A stretch of 64,000 nucleotides of DNA from NCBI RefSeq assembly GCF_007860095.1, contig NZ_SJPT01000007.1:1-64000 (forward strand), read 5' to 3'. A program made the position numbers and the translations under genes. The stretch comes from Novipirellula galeiformis. GTDB taxonomy: Bacteria; Planctomycetota; Planctomycetia; Pirellulales; Pirellulaceae. The notes beneath the pieces were generated by a model, which was not told the origin of the DNA, did no database searches, and worked only from the letters and a program-made list of their open reading frames with translations. Below, one piece after another: positions 20,566 to 29,241 of the stretch (position 1 is the first letter of the stretch; each line of letters starts with the position of its first letter).

Positions 20566-20907
20566 TTATTTGACAACAACGGTGGTTGCGAAATTTGGAA
20601 GGGCCAGCGGTGGATTGCGCGACGGAATCACATTGACGCGGTAGGGGCAAGGCGTCGCAAAAGTCCCCCTCGGAAACCTGCTTTCCATGTTGCGATTCGT
20701 CGCGGTCACAATCCAGACAAGTTCCATGTCGAGGATGGCGATGTCGAAATCATAATGGCGGCACAGCTCGATGCCGTCTTGACCGCAGGTGGACTGAGCC
20801 ACCCGGTAGCCCTTACGCTCCCACCCGCGGGCACAACCTTCGCCGAAGTCTTCGTCGTTGCCATAGAGAGTGTCGACAAACAGAGGATTGAGTGGGTTGG
20901 CCCTCAT
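20566..20907 (-). pseudogene. remnant of an NtrC-type sigma-54 response regulator
   Basis: A 114-codon frame joins two recognisable pieces. Residues 1-60 resemble the start of a receiver domain (LFVDTLYGNDEDF, RGWERKGYRV, GQDGIELCRHYDFDIAILDM), stopping just after the phospho-acceptor Asp strand. It then jumps to VWIVTATNRNMESRFPRGTF and YRVNVIP.RNPPL, which is the arginine-finger/sensor region of the sigma-54 AAA+ domain (consensus ATNRNLE...GxFREDLYYRLNVIPI). The rest of the receiver, the Walker motifs, the GAFTGA loop and the DNA-binding domain are missing. It ends 2 nt before the efflux operon, which the intact regulator probably controlled. Confidence 0.75.
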
Positions 20908-21628
20908 GCGTGATTCCCGAAAGTTGTGCACCGATGCGCAGTTGATGGCCCGAAACGCACACGCCGGGGCGGAGAGAGCAGCCCCCACCGACCGCGTTCG
21001 GACGTTTTGGCCTGAATCGCAAGCTGGATGATTTCAAGTACGCTGAGGAACGCAAACTGCGAGCCGAGTCAGTTGCAACAGGGCGGCGAACGCGATTCGG
21101 TGAAGATGTGCTTGATGGCCATTCGGCGACTTTGCTGGTTGGCCGACTCGGCTTACTGGGAACCAATTTGTTGTATCGACGCAAACGAGAGCAATTACGG
21201 CAGAGCGGCCCAGTCGCCTCGTCGCCCAGTCGCTTGATAGTGGGGTGAAGGAATTGGATTAGGCATGGTAAACTCGATCCGAGTATCGGAAAGGATCAAG
21301 AACGATGAAGCGGGTTCAAGCCAACGTCCTGCTTCGTGGTAGGGATGCGAAGTCTAGAGGTGAAGTCTAAGCAGGTAGGCAGGAGTCTTTCGGTAGATTA
21401 GCCGTTTTGGCGTTAGCCCCGCTTGAACCGTGGCTAACGCCAAAGCGGCTAATGGGATTTCACCCAATCATTCCTGCCTCCCTGCTTATCAGCGACGAAT
21501 AATTCTCTCGGACGGAGGGCTTCACTCGTTTTTTCTCTCGCATTTTGTATAACGCGACGATCCGAGCGATCACTGGATCATCGCTGGCCGCTCCCGTCCG
21601 ATTTTTCCTTGGCTCACCAGTATGAAAT
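20908..21628. other. intergenic stretch with repeat element and possible gene debris
   Basis: This 721-nt region lies between the regulator remnant and the Nramp-like gene. A plus-strand frame from about 20994 to 21246 reads protein-like (DDFKYAEERKLRAESV, TLLVGRLGLLGTNLLYRRKR) but has no good start or family match, so it may be gene debris. A copy of the palindromic element sits at 21368-21488. The rest contains nothing I can name. Confidence 0.45.
21368..21488. repeat. palindromic intergenic element, copy 2 (121 nt)
   Basis: This is the most intact copy, inverted relative to copy 1. Outer arms are TAAGCAGGTAGGCAGGA and the complement of TAAGCAGGGAGGCAGGA. The inner inverted repeat is ATTAGCCGTTTTGGCGTTAG against GGCTAACGCCAAAGCGGCT. 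The blocks next to the arms (AGTCTTTCGGT at one side, GGGATTTCACCCAATCATT at the other) are shared with copy 1. Confidence 0.9.
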
Positions 21629-22966
21629 TTGCAATACGATTACGGGGCCGGCGTCTTACGCGTCAAAACGGGTGCCGACCACACCATCATTGGACAGAAC
21701 AAATTGAGTGACTCAGCTGACGTCAAACCCGTTTCACTCTTTGGACGGTTCTTCAAGATTCTCGGACCTGGACTTGTTGCTGCCTGCGTCGTGATTGGAC
21801 CTGGCAGCATTGTGACCAGTTCCTCGGTCGGTGCGATTGCCGGATTCGCCAACGTTTGGGTGGTCATCGTTTCGGTGATCTTTATGTCCGTCTATCTAAC
21901 GCTCGCAGTGCGATTGGGTGTGGTCACTCAGCGATCGGCCGGGGATGTGATCGCCGACGCAGCGGGCCGATTTCTTTCGATTCTTGTTGGGGTGTCCGTC
22001 TTCTTCATCGCAGCGGCTTACCAGTTCGGGAACAATCTAGGCGTCCACGCGGCAATCAACGGTTTCATTCCTTGGAACTACTGGGTCGTGATTCTCAATG
22101 CGTTTGCTTTGATGTTTCTGTTCGGTTTCAAAGACCTGTACGCGATGCTGGAACGCTGTATGGCGGTATTGGTTGGCGTCATGCTGGTTGCGTTTGCGAC
22201 CAACCTTGCCTTTGCACGGCCTGACCCGATGGCGCTGCTCCGAGGACTCAATCCGTTTTCCGGGTCGACCGAGTTTGGCTTGCCACTGATGGGGCTGATC
22301 GGGACGACCTTCATCGTTTCTAACGCACTTTATCAATCGTACTTGGTGCGATTCAAAGGCTGGAACGTCGCCGATATGAAGCTCGGATTGTTCGACGCAC
22401 GCGTGGGCGCGACGATCATGGCCGTCATTACCTTGATGATTATGTGTACGTCCGCGTCGGTTTTTCATCCACAACTGCTCGCTGGCGAGATGGCGATCGA
22501 AGACATCAACGATGTTTCCAAAATTGCCAATCAATTAGAGCCACTTTTTGGACCAGCGGGTCGATATGTTTTCTGCATTGGATTATTCTCCGCTGCGTAT
22601 TCGTCGTTCATCGTCAACTCGATGATCGGAGGGTTTGTGCTGTCGGATGCCTTGAAGTTGGGGAACCTACCAAATGAGCGTGGCCCCCGGATCATGTCCG
22701 CCATCGTGTTGCTTTCGGGAATGGGAGTGGCACTTTACATGATCGTGACGGGCGTCGGCAAACCTGCCGGGCTAATCGTGGCGGCTCAGGCAACAACGGT
22801 CGTGGCGTCGCCATTGATCGCGGCGACACTGTTGTGGCTCACCAATCGCAAGTCGGTGATGGGAGAGAAGACGAACGGTCCTGTCACGAATGCGGTCGCG
22901 GGTATCGGTTTGATCGTTTTGTTATTGATCTCCGCCAAAATATTGTTCATTGATTTACTCAAATAA
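21629..22966 (+). CDS. Nramp-superfamily transporter lacking the canonical metal-site motif
   Basis: 445 aa, about eleven membrane helices. Helix 1 reads LVAACVVIGPGSIVTSSSVGA: it aligns with the Nramp DPGN motif but Asp and Asn are replaced by Gly and Ser. The helix-6 MPH motif of metal-transporting Nramps is likewise absent (FIVSNALYQSYLV there). It therefore belongs to a divergent branch whose substrate may not be Mn2+ or Fe2+. The start is uncertain: TTG at 21629 gives this length, and a TTG at 21704 (LSDSADVKPV) is equally possible. The GNAT gene follows after 11 nt and is likely co-transcribed. Confidence 0.82.
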   Translation: MQYDYGAGVLRVKTGADHTIIGQNKLSDSADVKPVSLFGRFFKILGPGLVAACVVIGPGSIVTSSSVGAIAGFANVWVVIVSVIFMSVYLTLAVRLGVVTQRSAGDVIADAAGRFLSILVGVSVFFIAAAYQFGNNLGVHAAINGFIPWNYWVVILNAFALMFLFGFKDLYAMLERCMAVLVGVMLVAFATNLAFARPDPMALLRGLNPFSGSTEFGLPLMGLIGTTFIVSNALYQSYLVRFKGWNVADMKLGLFDARVGATIMAVITLMIMCTSASVFHPQLLAGEMAIEDINDVSKIANQLEPLFGPAGRYVFCIGLFSAAYSSFIVNSMIGGFVLSDALKLGNLPNERGPRIMSAIVLLSGMGVALYMIVTGVGKPAGLIVAAQATTVVASPLIAATLLWLTNRKSVMGEKTNGPVTNAVAGIGLIVLLLISAKILFIDLLK

Positions 22967-22977
22967 TACGCCACGCC

Positions 22978-23457
22978 ATGATTTTACGTCTCTACCAACC
23001 GGCGGACCTCGACGCGATGCAGCGAATCGCAATCGCGGGATTCGAGCAGGTCTCGATTGATCGTAAGCTGCAGCAACGATTTGGTCTGTTAGGCGAAACC
23101 GATTGGACGGACCGCAAAGCGTTTAGCATTGCCGAAGACGTTCGTGGTGATCCTGAAGGAACGTTTGTTGCTATGGACGACGATGATCTGTGCGGATTCA
23201 TCACCACCTGGCATGACAAGCAATCCAGCGTCGGTTATATCCCCAACCTGGCCGTCGCGAGTGATCATCAGGGCAAGGGGATCGGTCGTTTGTTGATCGA
23301 CAAGGCAATCTCACATTTCGCAGATTTGGGACTCACCGTTGCGCGTATCGAAACGCTCACCAACAACTCCGCAGGCAATCACCTGTATCGCTCCATCGGC
23401 TTCGAAGAGATCGCCCAACAGATTCATTTTGGAATGAAAATCAATCGAGAGTCTTGA
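22978..23457 (+). CDS. GNAT-family N-acetyltransferase
   Basis: 159 aa single GNAT domain. Motif A is clear: VGYIPNLAVASDHQGKGIGR carries the Q-x-x-G-x-G acetyl-CoA pyrophosphate loop, followed by LLIDKAISHF; motif B is NHLYRSIGFEE. The acceptor cannot be predicted; small cytoplasmic amines or protein N-termini are usual. Starts 11 nt after the Nramp-like gene, probably the same transcript. Confidence 0.88.
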   Translation: MILRLYQPADLDAMQRIAIAGFEQVSIDRKLQQRFGLLGETDWTDRKAFSIAEDVRGDPEGTFVAMDDDDLCGFITTWHDKQSSVGYIPNLAVASDHQGKGIGRLLIDKAISHFADLGLTVARIETLTNNSAGNHLYRSIGFEEIAQQIHFGMKINRES

Positions 23458-23786
23458 CGAAGAGCTTTGACGAAGATGGGTTCCAGTGTGCTGATCAGCC
23501 AACTAGGCCCGGTTCCCAGCGGCATTGGAGAATCGGTCAGACGCGATCAAATGAGTCATGTCTCTTTGACGAGTGCTACCACTCGCTGCACCGATGTGGA
23601 GCGACGCTGAATGAGGCCGCCGCTAGGCAGCCTTTATTCTGAGGAGGAACGATTCCTCACATTCTTCGGCTGGAGGCCGGACCGAGCACGCAAGAGCATA
23701 GGACCATACGCCGCTAGGCACGGTGGATAGGATGTCCGCCGATTGAACTAGTGCTTTGTCTAGCCTAGGAATTGAGGTTGAAGCTA

Positions 23787-23849
23787 CTAGCCGCTTTGGC
23801 GTTAGCCACGGTTCTGTCGCTAAAACCGTGGCTAACGCCAAACGGCTAG
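23787..23849. repeat. core-only copy of the palindromic element
   Basis: This 63-nt hairpin has about 24-nt arms (CTAGCCGCTTTGGCGTTAGC and its near-perfect complement ending GGCTAACGCCAAACGGCTAG) and a short loop. It corresponds to the inner inverted repeat of the larger elements, without the 17-nt outer arms. Confidence 0.8.
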
Positions 23850-24487
23850 CCCCGAAAGTAAGGTTTGACGCAGCACGAGCCCGGTGACAGCGGCAGAGAC
23901 AAATTATCGTGCAGGAATCCCGCAGCCTTCTCATTACACGATGGCGGAGATTGAGTAGTAGTTTTTGCTGAAGCAAAGACGCATCCGCGAACATCGGCGT
24001 CCCAACGTCTGATCCACCTTACCGACGCGCACCATCGCAACGAGCGGTTCAGGAATGGATGCTGACCGTGCTCGCAGGGCACTGCGACCCGGGATGATTT
24101 ACCGAGGGCCAATCCGACCTTCCTGGTCGTAACGCGACTGCGGTATGTCGTCCGCACGATTGCTGTGGAGGAGTTGGAGTTTGAGTTGCTCGAACGGTTG
24201 TCAAGCAACGTCAGCCTCGACGAGGCGATCGCCGAAATTGCTGATACCTCATCGCTCGATGACGAACCATTGACGACGTTCGTTGCCACTTGTCTTCAGA
24301 AATGGGCATCGAATCGTCTCTTCCTCGAATTTCAACTGCCGAGTCAATAATCGTGTTTCCAACTGCAATCGCATCGTGAGAACCGTCGCTGGCCTTCAAC
24401 TCCAGTTCAATATCGACGGCCGGTTTGTTACGGCGAGCCCCGCCGACAGCGATGGCGTTTGCGCGGCTTAGCCTGGATATTGCATCA

Positions 24488-24539
24488 CCCGACGCGTTAG
24501 CGAGCGTCCCTTCGTAAATTCCCTCGCTAACGCGGCGGG
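24488..24539. repeat. second type of intergenic palindrome
   Basis: Arms CCCGACGCGTTAGCGAG and CTCGCTAACGCGGCGGG flank an 18-nt centre. The sequence is unrelated to the TAAGCAGG element apart from the GTTAGC core. No T-run follows. Confidence 0.65.
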
Positions 24540-24793
24540 CTAGGATTTTGATTGCACACATCACTCAAAAGTCGTAACTCCTTCCGGAGAAAACGGTGGA
24601 GAGATTCTTCGTGGTTCGGATGCGATCTCCGGCTTGCGTATTGCCAGTCGGTGGATTTGGCCACAAGACACACTTGACCTCAAACCACCCGAAAATTTGC
24701 TCTGTCCCCAAGACATTGTCCCCAAGACATTCGTCCCCGAAACATTCGACATTGCTCGCCTCACGGGACGCCGGTTTGATCCAACGGCAATCG

Positions 24794-26083
24794 TTACTTG
24801 GCAGACTTTGACGCTGCTCGCGTTGCCTGCCAGCTTTGTTGTTGCGCGTCGATCCACGAGCCGACGATCTCGCTGGGTGAACGTGCGTCGTCCGCTTGGC
24901 GTGCGATATAGAGGAGGTCTTTGCCGCGGATGATTTGGCTTGCTAGTTCCACGTATCGTTGTTGTGCGTCGGATTCGCTCTGCGCTTCCAGCGGCAAGAT
25001 AGGGACGACGCTGCAAGCTCGGCCGGAAAACGGCAAGCTAAAGTTCAGCACCCATTGGTAATCACGAATGAACGCTGATGGCGAAGCTTTCGACGCTGCC
25101 GGCGGAATCGTCGGAATCACCAACTGAGGTTGCAACTGACGAATCCGCTTCGCCCAGGCAGACGCTTCAGCGATCGTTTGCTTCTCGACAGGCCAGACGA
25201 TCACCTCGAACTTGGCGTCGGGAAAATGACGACGCAGCTGCTCAGGCACCAGCGTATCGTAGGGGGCTGCGGCAACCAACTTCACTGTCTGTTTGTTTGC
25301 GAGATGATCAAACACGTTGTCAAGCGACTCGCTCGGCTCAGGCGTTTCGTCAAACGAAAGAGGCCGACCGGAAATGACCGATCCCATCAACTCAGCAAAC
25401 CGCAGGTGCCCCGTCATGTTCGGGTGAATCTCGTCGCTCATCATCAGCGACCAAGAGAGCGCATCTTCGCTGCGATACGCTTGCCAAGCGGCAAAGCAGT
25501 CGACCAGCGGCAATTTTTCTTCCACCGCAATCGCTCGAACCGCGTCGACATAATTTGCCAACTTCGCTTGCGGCCGTGCTGCGGTTTCGGAAACAGCGTT
25601 CGGCGTGCAAAGGACGACCGCCGCTCCCGCTTGGCGACAGCGTTGAATGATTTCACGCATATTCTTTTCATACGTCTCCAGCGGAACCCGGACGACGTCA
25701 TTCATGCCGAACATTACCACGACCAATTGCGGCTTTTTCGCAATGACGTCTGCTTCGATTCGGGCGAGCGCATTGATCGTCGTATGCCCGCTCTTGCCAG
25801 CGTTGATCATTTCCAGATCGGCGTTGGGGTAGGCTTGTTTCAATACGATCCCCAGCATGTCGCACCACGCCCGCGTTCCCCCGGTGTGATAGTAAACGCC
25901 GGTGATACTGTCACCAAAGCAAACGATCTTGGTTGGCTGGCCGTCGGCAAGCCGCTGCTGGATCTCAGGAAGCTTCAGCGGTGCGACTTCCTGGGCTTCC
26001 GAAAGCGCCGGAACAAGCAGGATCAAGCCGACCAAGATGGCGGCAAGGCGAAGGACAGCAAATGCATTAGCAGCATGAATCAT
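24794..26083 (-). CDS. secreted SGNH/GDSL-family hydrolase
   Basis: 429 aa. The signal peptide is hydrophobic (LRLAAILVGLILLVPALSEA). All SGNH blocks are visible: GDSI at 57-60 with catalytic Ser59, the block II Gly in NAGKSG, GMND at 126-129 (Asn128), and DEIHP with D217 and H220 completing the triad. A C-terminal domain of about 190 aa follows with no recognised fold. Relatives include carbohydrate acetylesterases and lipases; marine planctomycetes carry many of them. Whether this one removes acyl groups from polysaccharide is an inference. Confidence 0.87.
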   Translation of the reverse strand: MIHAANAFAVLRLAAILVGLILLVPALSEAQEVAPLKLPEIQQRLADGQPTKIVCFGDSITGVYYHTGGTRAWCDMLGIVLKQAYPNADLEMINAGKSGHTTINALARIEADVIAKKPQLVVVMFGMNDVVRVPLETYEKNMREIIQRCRQAGAAVVLCTPNAVSETAARPQAKLANYVDAVRAIAVEEKLPLVDCFAAWQAYRSEDALSWSLMMSDEIHPNMTGHLRFAELMGSVISGRPLSFDETPEPSESLDNVFDHLANKQTVKLVAAAPYDTLVPEQLRRHFPDAKFEVIVWPVEKQTIAEASAWAKRIRQLQPQLVIPTIPPAASKASPSAFIRDYQWVLNFSLPFSGRACSVVPILPLEAQSESDAQQRYVELASQIIRGKDLLYIARQADDARSPSEIVGSWIDAQQQSWQATRAASKSAK

Positions 26084-26498
26084 GTGTGACGTACCTTTTC
26101 AGTTAACGCATCATCGACGATGCGAGCGAGTCGAAGACGCCCAGGAAGGAACAGACGCCAATTTTAATTGGGCATAGGGTCGCTAGCTAGTTTGCTCTGT
26201 CTCGAGTGGAGCCATCGTATCAATGCCCTGTCCCGGTAGATCGCGTGGCGGCTGAGCAACGAGGCAACGAACGGCATAGCCGACAAACTCGCAGGTCAGC
26301 GTTCCAGCCGCTCCGGCCAAATAGACGTGCAGCGCCGAGTCAAATTGAACCTACGCAGTCGCCAGCGCTCGGGCGCCTAACCGACCGGCGCGCCAATCCA
26401 ATTGGCACGCGCCGTGAAGACCGCCAGTAGAAAAATGCCCGGCGGTCTGCCGCCGAGCATGATAATGTATTTAGCAGCCCTCGTTTGAGGATTTGCGT
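26084..26498. other. intergenic stretch with terminator of the aldolase gene
   Basis: This 415-nt gap on the minus strand lies between the DapA-family gene and the SGNH hydrolase gene. The hairpin at 26431-26458 ends the former transcript, so the SGNH gene must have its own promoter nearer 26084. Nothing else was identified. Confidence 0.45.
26431..26458 (-). terminator. intrinsic terminator of the DapA-family gene
   Basis: On the minus strand a nine-pair stem (GCTCGGCGG with CCGCCGGGC, one G-T pair) with a CAGA loop is followed by ATTTTTCT. It lies 40 nt beyond the stop codon at 26499. Confidence 0.85.
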
Positions 26499-27407
26499 TT
26501 AGCTTGCTTGGGCGACGGAGAGTTGCGTTTCCTTTTCAATGACGCGACAAATCGTCGGATTGTTAAGGAGTTCCGCCTGTTCGTCGCTCGAAAGCGAAGA
26601 GCAAGGAGCTGGCGCCATCAAACCGGGAACGCCAAGTGCGTTCAAGGTGCAGGTGACGACGGCAAACAGATTTTTCGCGAGCGCAATCTCGAGAAAGTCG
26701 GCCAGGTCGGCTTGCAGCTGCGCCGCTTCTTCCCATTGGCCACCATCAGCGGCGCGCGCGAGAGCGTGACTAATTTGAGGGAAGACCGAAAACAGTCCAT
26801 CCAAATTGTCGGGAATCTGCATCCGCACGACTTCCGCCACATGAAGCGCTTGCGCCGGCACGATCCGTGTTCGACCACGGAAGCGATCCCACAATTGAGT
26901 CGTCCATTCGAGATCGCGAGAGCATTTCAGGCCGTGCACGTTGGGATGGGCGACCACCTGCTCGATCAATTCCATCGTAAGGGCCGTTCCGGTCAGGCTC
27001 GGGAGGTCGTACAGAAAGAGAGGCTTGTTCGCCGCGTCAGCCAATCGCAGGAAATATTGGACCAGCTCTGGCTCGGTGAACTTCATCAAATAAGGGGTCA
27101 ACACCACCAACCCGTCGACCGCTTGGCGTTCGGCGATTCGGATGCGTGCTAAGGTTCGTTGGTAGCTGGCGTCGCCGACTCCGACCAACATTTCGGTTCG
27201 TCCGCCGACGATGTTGATGCTGTGGTCAATTAACTGCTCGTAAGTCGCGTCGGTTTGCAGTTGCATCAGCCCCATCGTGCCGCCGACCAACAAGCTATCA
27301 ATGCCAGCGGCGATTTGGGCTTCGATGTGAGCGGAGAGCCCTGCGACATGTAGATCGCCGTCAGCAGAGAGCGGCGTACAGATAGCTGAGATCAGTCGTG
27401 TTTGCAT
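26499..27407 (-). CDS. DapA/NAL-family class I aldolase
   Basis: 302 aa (beta/alpha)8 barrel of the dihydrodipicolinate synthase/N-acetylneuraminate lyase family. Catalytic residues are readable: Schiff-base K161 in VHGLKCS, Y133 in FLYDLPSLTG (family YNxP, here YDLP), and the substrate loop GGTMG at 42-46 in place of GTTGE. The altered loop, which lacks the second Thr of DHDPS, argues against genuine dapA and for a keto-acid or sugar-acid aldolase. It has its own terminator. A decayed repeat element lies upstream. Confidence 0.85.
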   Translation of the reverse strand: MQTRLISAICTPLSADGDLHVAGLSAHIEAQIAAGIDSLLVGGTMGLMQLQTDATYEQLIDHSINIVGGRTEMLVGVGDASYQRTLARIRIAERQAVDGLVVLTPYLMKFTEPELVQYFLRLADAANKPLFLYDLPSLTGTALTMELIEQVVAHPNVHGLKCSRDLEWTTQLWDRFRGRTRIVPAQALHVAEVVRMQIPDNLDGLFSVFPQISHALARAADGGQWEEAAQLQADLADFLEIALAKNLFAVVTCTLNALGVPGLMAPAPCSSLSSDEQAELLNNPTICRVIEKETQLSVAQAS

Positions 27408-27726
27408 AGTGAAGGTCGTTTTAATCGGTTCGGGTTAACAGGGCGGGGATCAGGCGGCAGCGCTCGCGATGCTCTAGCAGCGTAGGATGGCGTTTGCTCC
27501 GAACTACGTCGACCGTATCGACCGCCGAAAAGTAAGCAGGTAGGCAGGAATCTTTCGGTATATTAGCGATTTTGGCGCCGGCCACTATTAGCCGTTTTAG
27601 CGCCAGTCGCGGATCCAACCGTACAACCGGGGTTAGCGTCCAAGCGGCCAATGGGATTTCACCCACTCATTCCTGTCTACGTGCCTACCTGCCTACCTGC
27701 CCCCCCCGGAAACCACGACAAAGCCA
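27408..27726. other. intergenic stretch mostly filled by a decayed repeat element
   Basis: This region between the aldolase start and the tmRNA terminator contains the 168-nt degenerate copy 4 of the palindromic element. It must also hold the aldolase promoter. Confidence 0.5.
27533..27700. repeat. palindromic intergenic element, copy 4 (168 nt, degenerate)
   Basis: It starts with an exact TAAGCAGGTAGGCAGGA arm and the TCTTTCGGTA block. The inner stem is partly duplicated and mutated (TTAGCGATTTTGGCGCCGGC, then TATTAGCCGTTTTAGCGCC). It ends with AATGGGATTTCACCCACTCA and a reiterated TGCCTACC arm. Confidence 0.8.
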
Positions 27727-27766
27727 ATAAAAAAGCCACTTACGTCAAATGGCGTAAGTGGCTTTA
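27727..27766 (-). terminator. intrinsic terminator of tmRNA
   Basis: On the minus strand AAGCCACTTACG pairs with CGTAAGTGGCTT across an eight-nt loop, followed by TTTTATT. The stem begins a few nt after the tmRNA 3' end. Confidence 0.92.
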
Positions 27767-27769
27767 AGA

Positions 27770-28144
<375 letters not shown>

Positions 28145-28452
28145 GGCTCTGGTGCGGACAACGTAAACGCGTCCGCGAAGCGAATTGTATTCTACCAGGT
28201 TTGCGAGATCTGACAATTCGAAAGCGAAGGAGCGGGGGGCAAATTCGCGGGACGGTGATTGATACGCTAGTAATTGATGCGTTAGTAGCGGTGCGGCGCA
28301 AGACACCCCGTCACAGCAAGAAAAAACATTCGAAAAACACCAACAGCTCACGCCGCTCCGCTAAGTGGGCGGAGGACGCTGCGGGCGATCAACAAAAGCC
28401 TTGGCGACCTGCGCAATGAAGACGCGCGGCGGGCGAAGCGGGAAAAAAACCG
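28145..28452. other. intergenic stretch with the ssrA promoter
   Basis: About 300 nt between yebC and ssrA. Apart from the ssrA promoter, nothing is evident. A T-run follows the yebC stop on the minus strand, but no convincing stem precedes it. Confidence 0.45.
28189..28216 (-). promoter_or_regulatory. sigma-70-type promoter of ssrA
   Basis: TTGTCA (-35, 28211-28216) and TAGAAT (-10, 28189-28194) are separated by 16 nt. The predicted start would be about 40 nt upstream of the mature tmRNA end, leaving a short leader for RNase P to remove. Confidence 0.7.
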
Positions 28453-29196
28453 CTAGTCTTCAAACATCTCATCGGTGATGTTCAGATTCGTACTGACGTT
28501 TTGCACGTCATCGTGATCATCAAGCGCCTCAAGCAACCGCAGCACCGATTTGGCCATCGATCCCTCGACCTCCACCATCGTCTGGGCAATCTGGCTGATC
28601 GACGAAATCTCAGGGACGAGTTCGGCTTCGGCGAACGCGTCCGCCAACGTCTGATGGACATCGGGGTTACAGGTGACTTGGATCTTGCCATCATCGAGCG
28701 GCTCGACATCGTCGCCGCCGTTTTCCAAGGCGATCTCGGTCAGCTTTTCTTCATCGGCCGTCTCAGGATCAAAAACGAACAATCCCTTACGCTCGAACAA
28801 ATATGAGACGCAGCCGGTATTCCCCAGGTTACCGCCAAACTTGCCAAACATACTGCGCAGCTCGGGCGTGGTGCGATTGCGGTTGTCGGTCATGACTTCG
28901 CACATCACCGCGACGCCACCGGGGCCGTATCCCTCGTAGAGCAACTCCTCGACTTCACTGCCTTCGAGCTCGCCGGTCCCGCGTTTGATTGCGCGTTGGA
29001 TATTGTCCTTAGGCATGCTGATCGCCTTGGCATCCTCGATCGCTTTGCGCAAGCGGATGTTCGCCTCGGGGTCGCCGCCGCCCATTTTGGCAGCGACGAT
29101 GATCGCTTTGCTCAGTTTGCTCCACATCTTGCCGCGTTGCGCGTCAACTCGGCCTTTACGATGTTGGATATTGGCCCATTTTGAGTGCCCAGCCAT
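28453..29196 (-). CDS. YebC/PmpR-family protein (TACO1-like)
   Basis: 247 aa, the standard length. The N-terminal signature MAGHSKWANIQHRKGRVDAQ is typical, then SKLSKAIIVAAKMGGGDPEANIRL, YEGYGPGGVAVMCEVMTDNRNRT and the C-terminal EEKLTEIALENGGDDVE block. Established for the family: DNA-binding regulators in some bacteria and, for TACO1/YebC, a role in relieving ribosome stalling at proline-rich stretches. That role fits here, as nusA and infB in this same region encode Pro/Ala-rich tails. Lies 45 nt after the HhH-GPD-like gene. Confidence 0.93.
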   Translation of the reverse strand: MAGHSKWANIQHRKGRVDAQRGKMWSKLSKAIIVAAKMGGGDPEANIRLRKAIEDAKAISMPKDNIQRAIKRGTGELEGSEVEELLYEGYGPGGVAVMCEVMTDNRNRTTPELRSMFGKFGGNLGNTGCVSYLFERKGLFVFDPETADEEKLTEIALENGGDDVEPLDDGKIQVTCNPDVHQTLADAFAEAELVPEISSISQIAQTMVEVEGSMAKSVLRLLEALDDHDDVQNVSTNLNITDEMFED

Positions 29197-29241
29197 GATT
29201 GCTCAGAAGGTTTGTTGGAGAAGTAAAGAATTGTCGTGGGT

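Larger units (their letters stand above)
23458..24793. other. gene-poor 1.3-kb stretch with repeats
   Basis: No confident gene. A perfect hairpin derived from the palindromic element lies at 23787-23849, just downstream of the GNAT gene, and could terminate or stabilise that transcript. A plus-strand frame around 24100-24350 gives an acidic peptide (ELEFELLERLSSNVSLDEA) that reads like real protein but lacks a defined start; it may be debris. A separate palindrome is at 24488-24539. A near-15-nt unit (GTCCCCAAGACATT) is repeated three times at 24704-24748. Confidence 0.5.

Noticed and set aside
20994-21246. A plus-strand protein-like frame upstream of the Nramp-like gene
   Set aside because: No start codon with ribosome binding site and no recognisable family; mentioned only as possible debris.
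25130-26089. A 319-codon plus-strand frame opposite the SGNH hydrolase
   Set aside because: The minus strand carries signal peptide and all four SGNH blocks; the plus translation is Arg/His-rich and featureless.
26499-27407. Housekeeping dapA
   Set aside because: The substrate loop lacks the DHDPS GTTGE sequence and the YNxP motif is YDLP, so a lysine-biosynthesis role is not supported.
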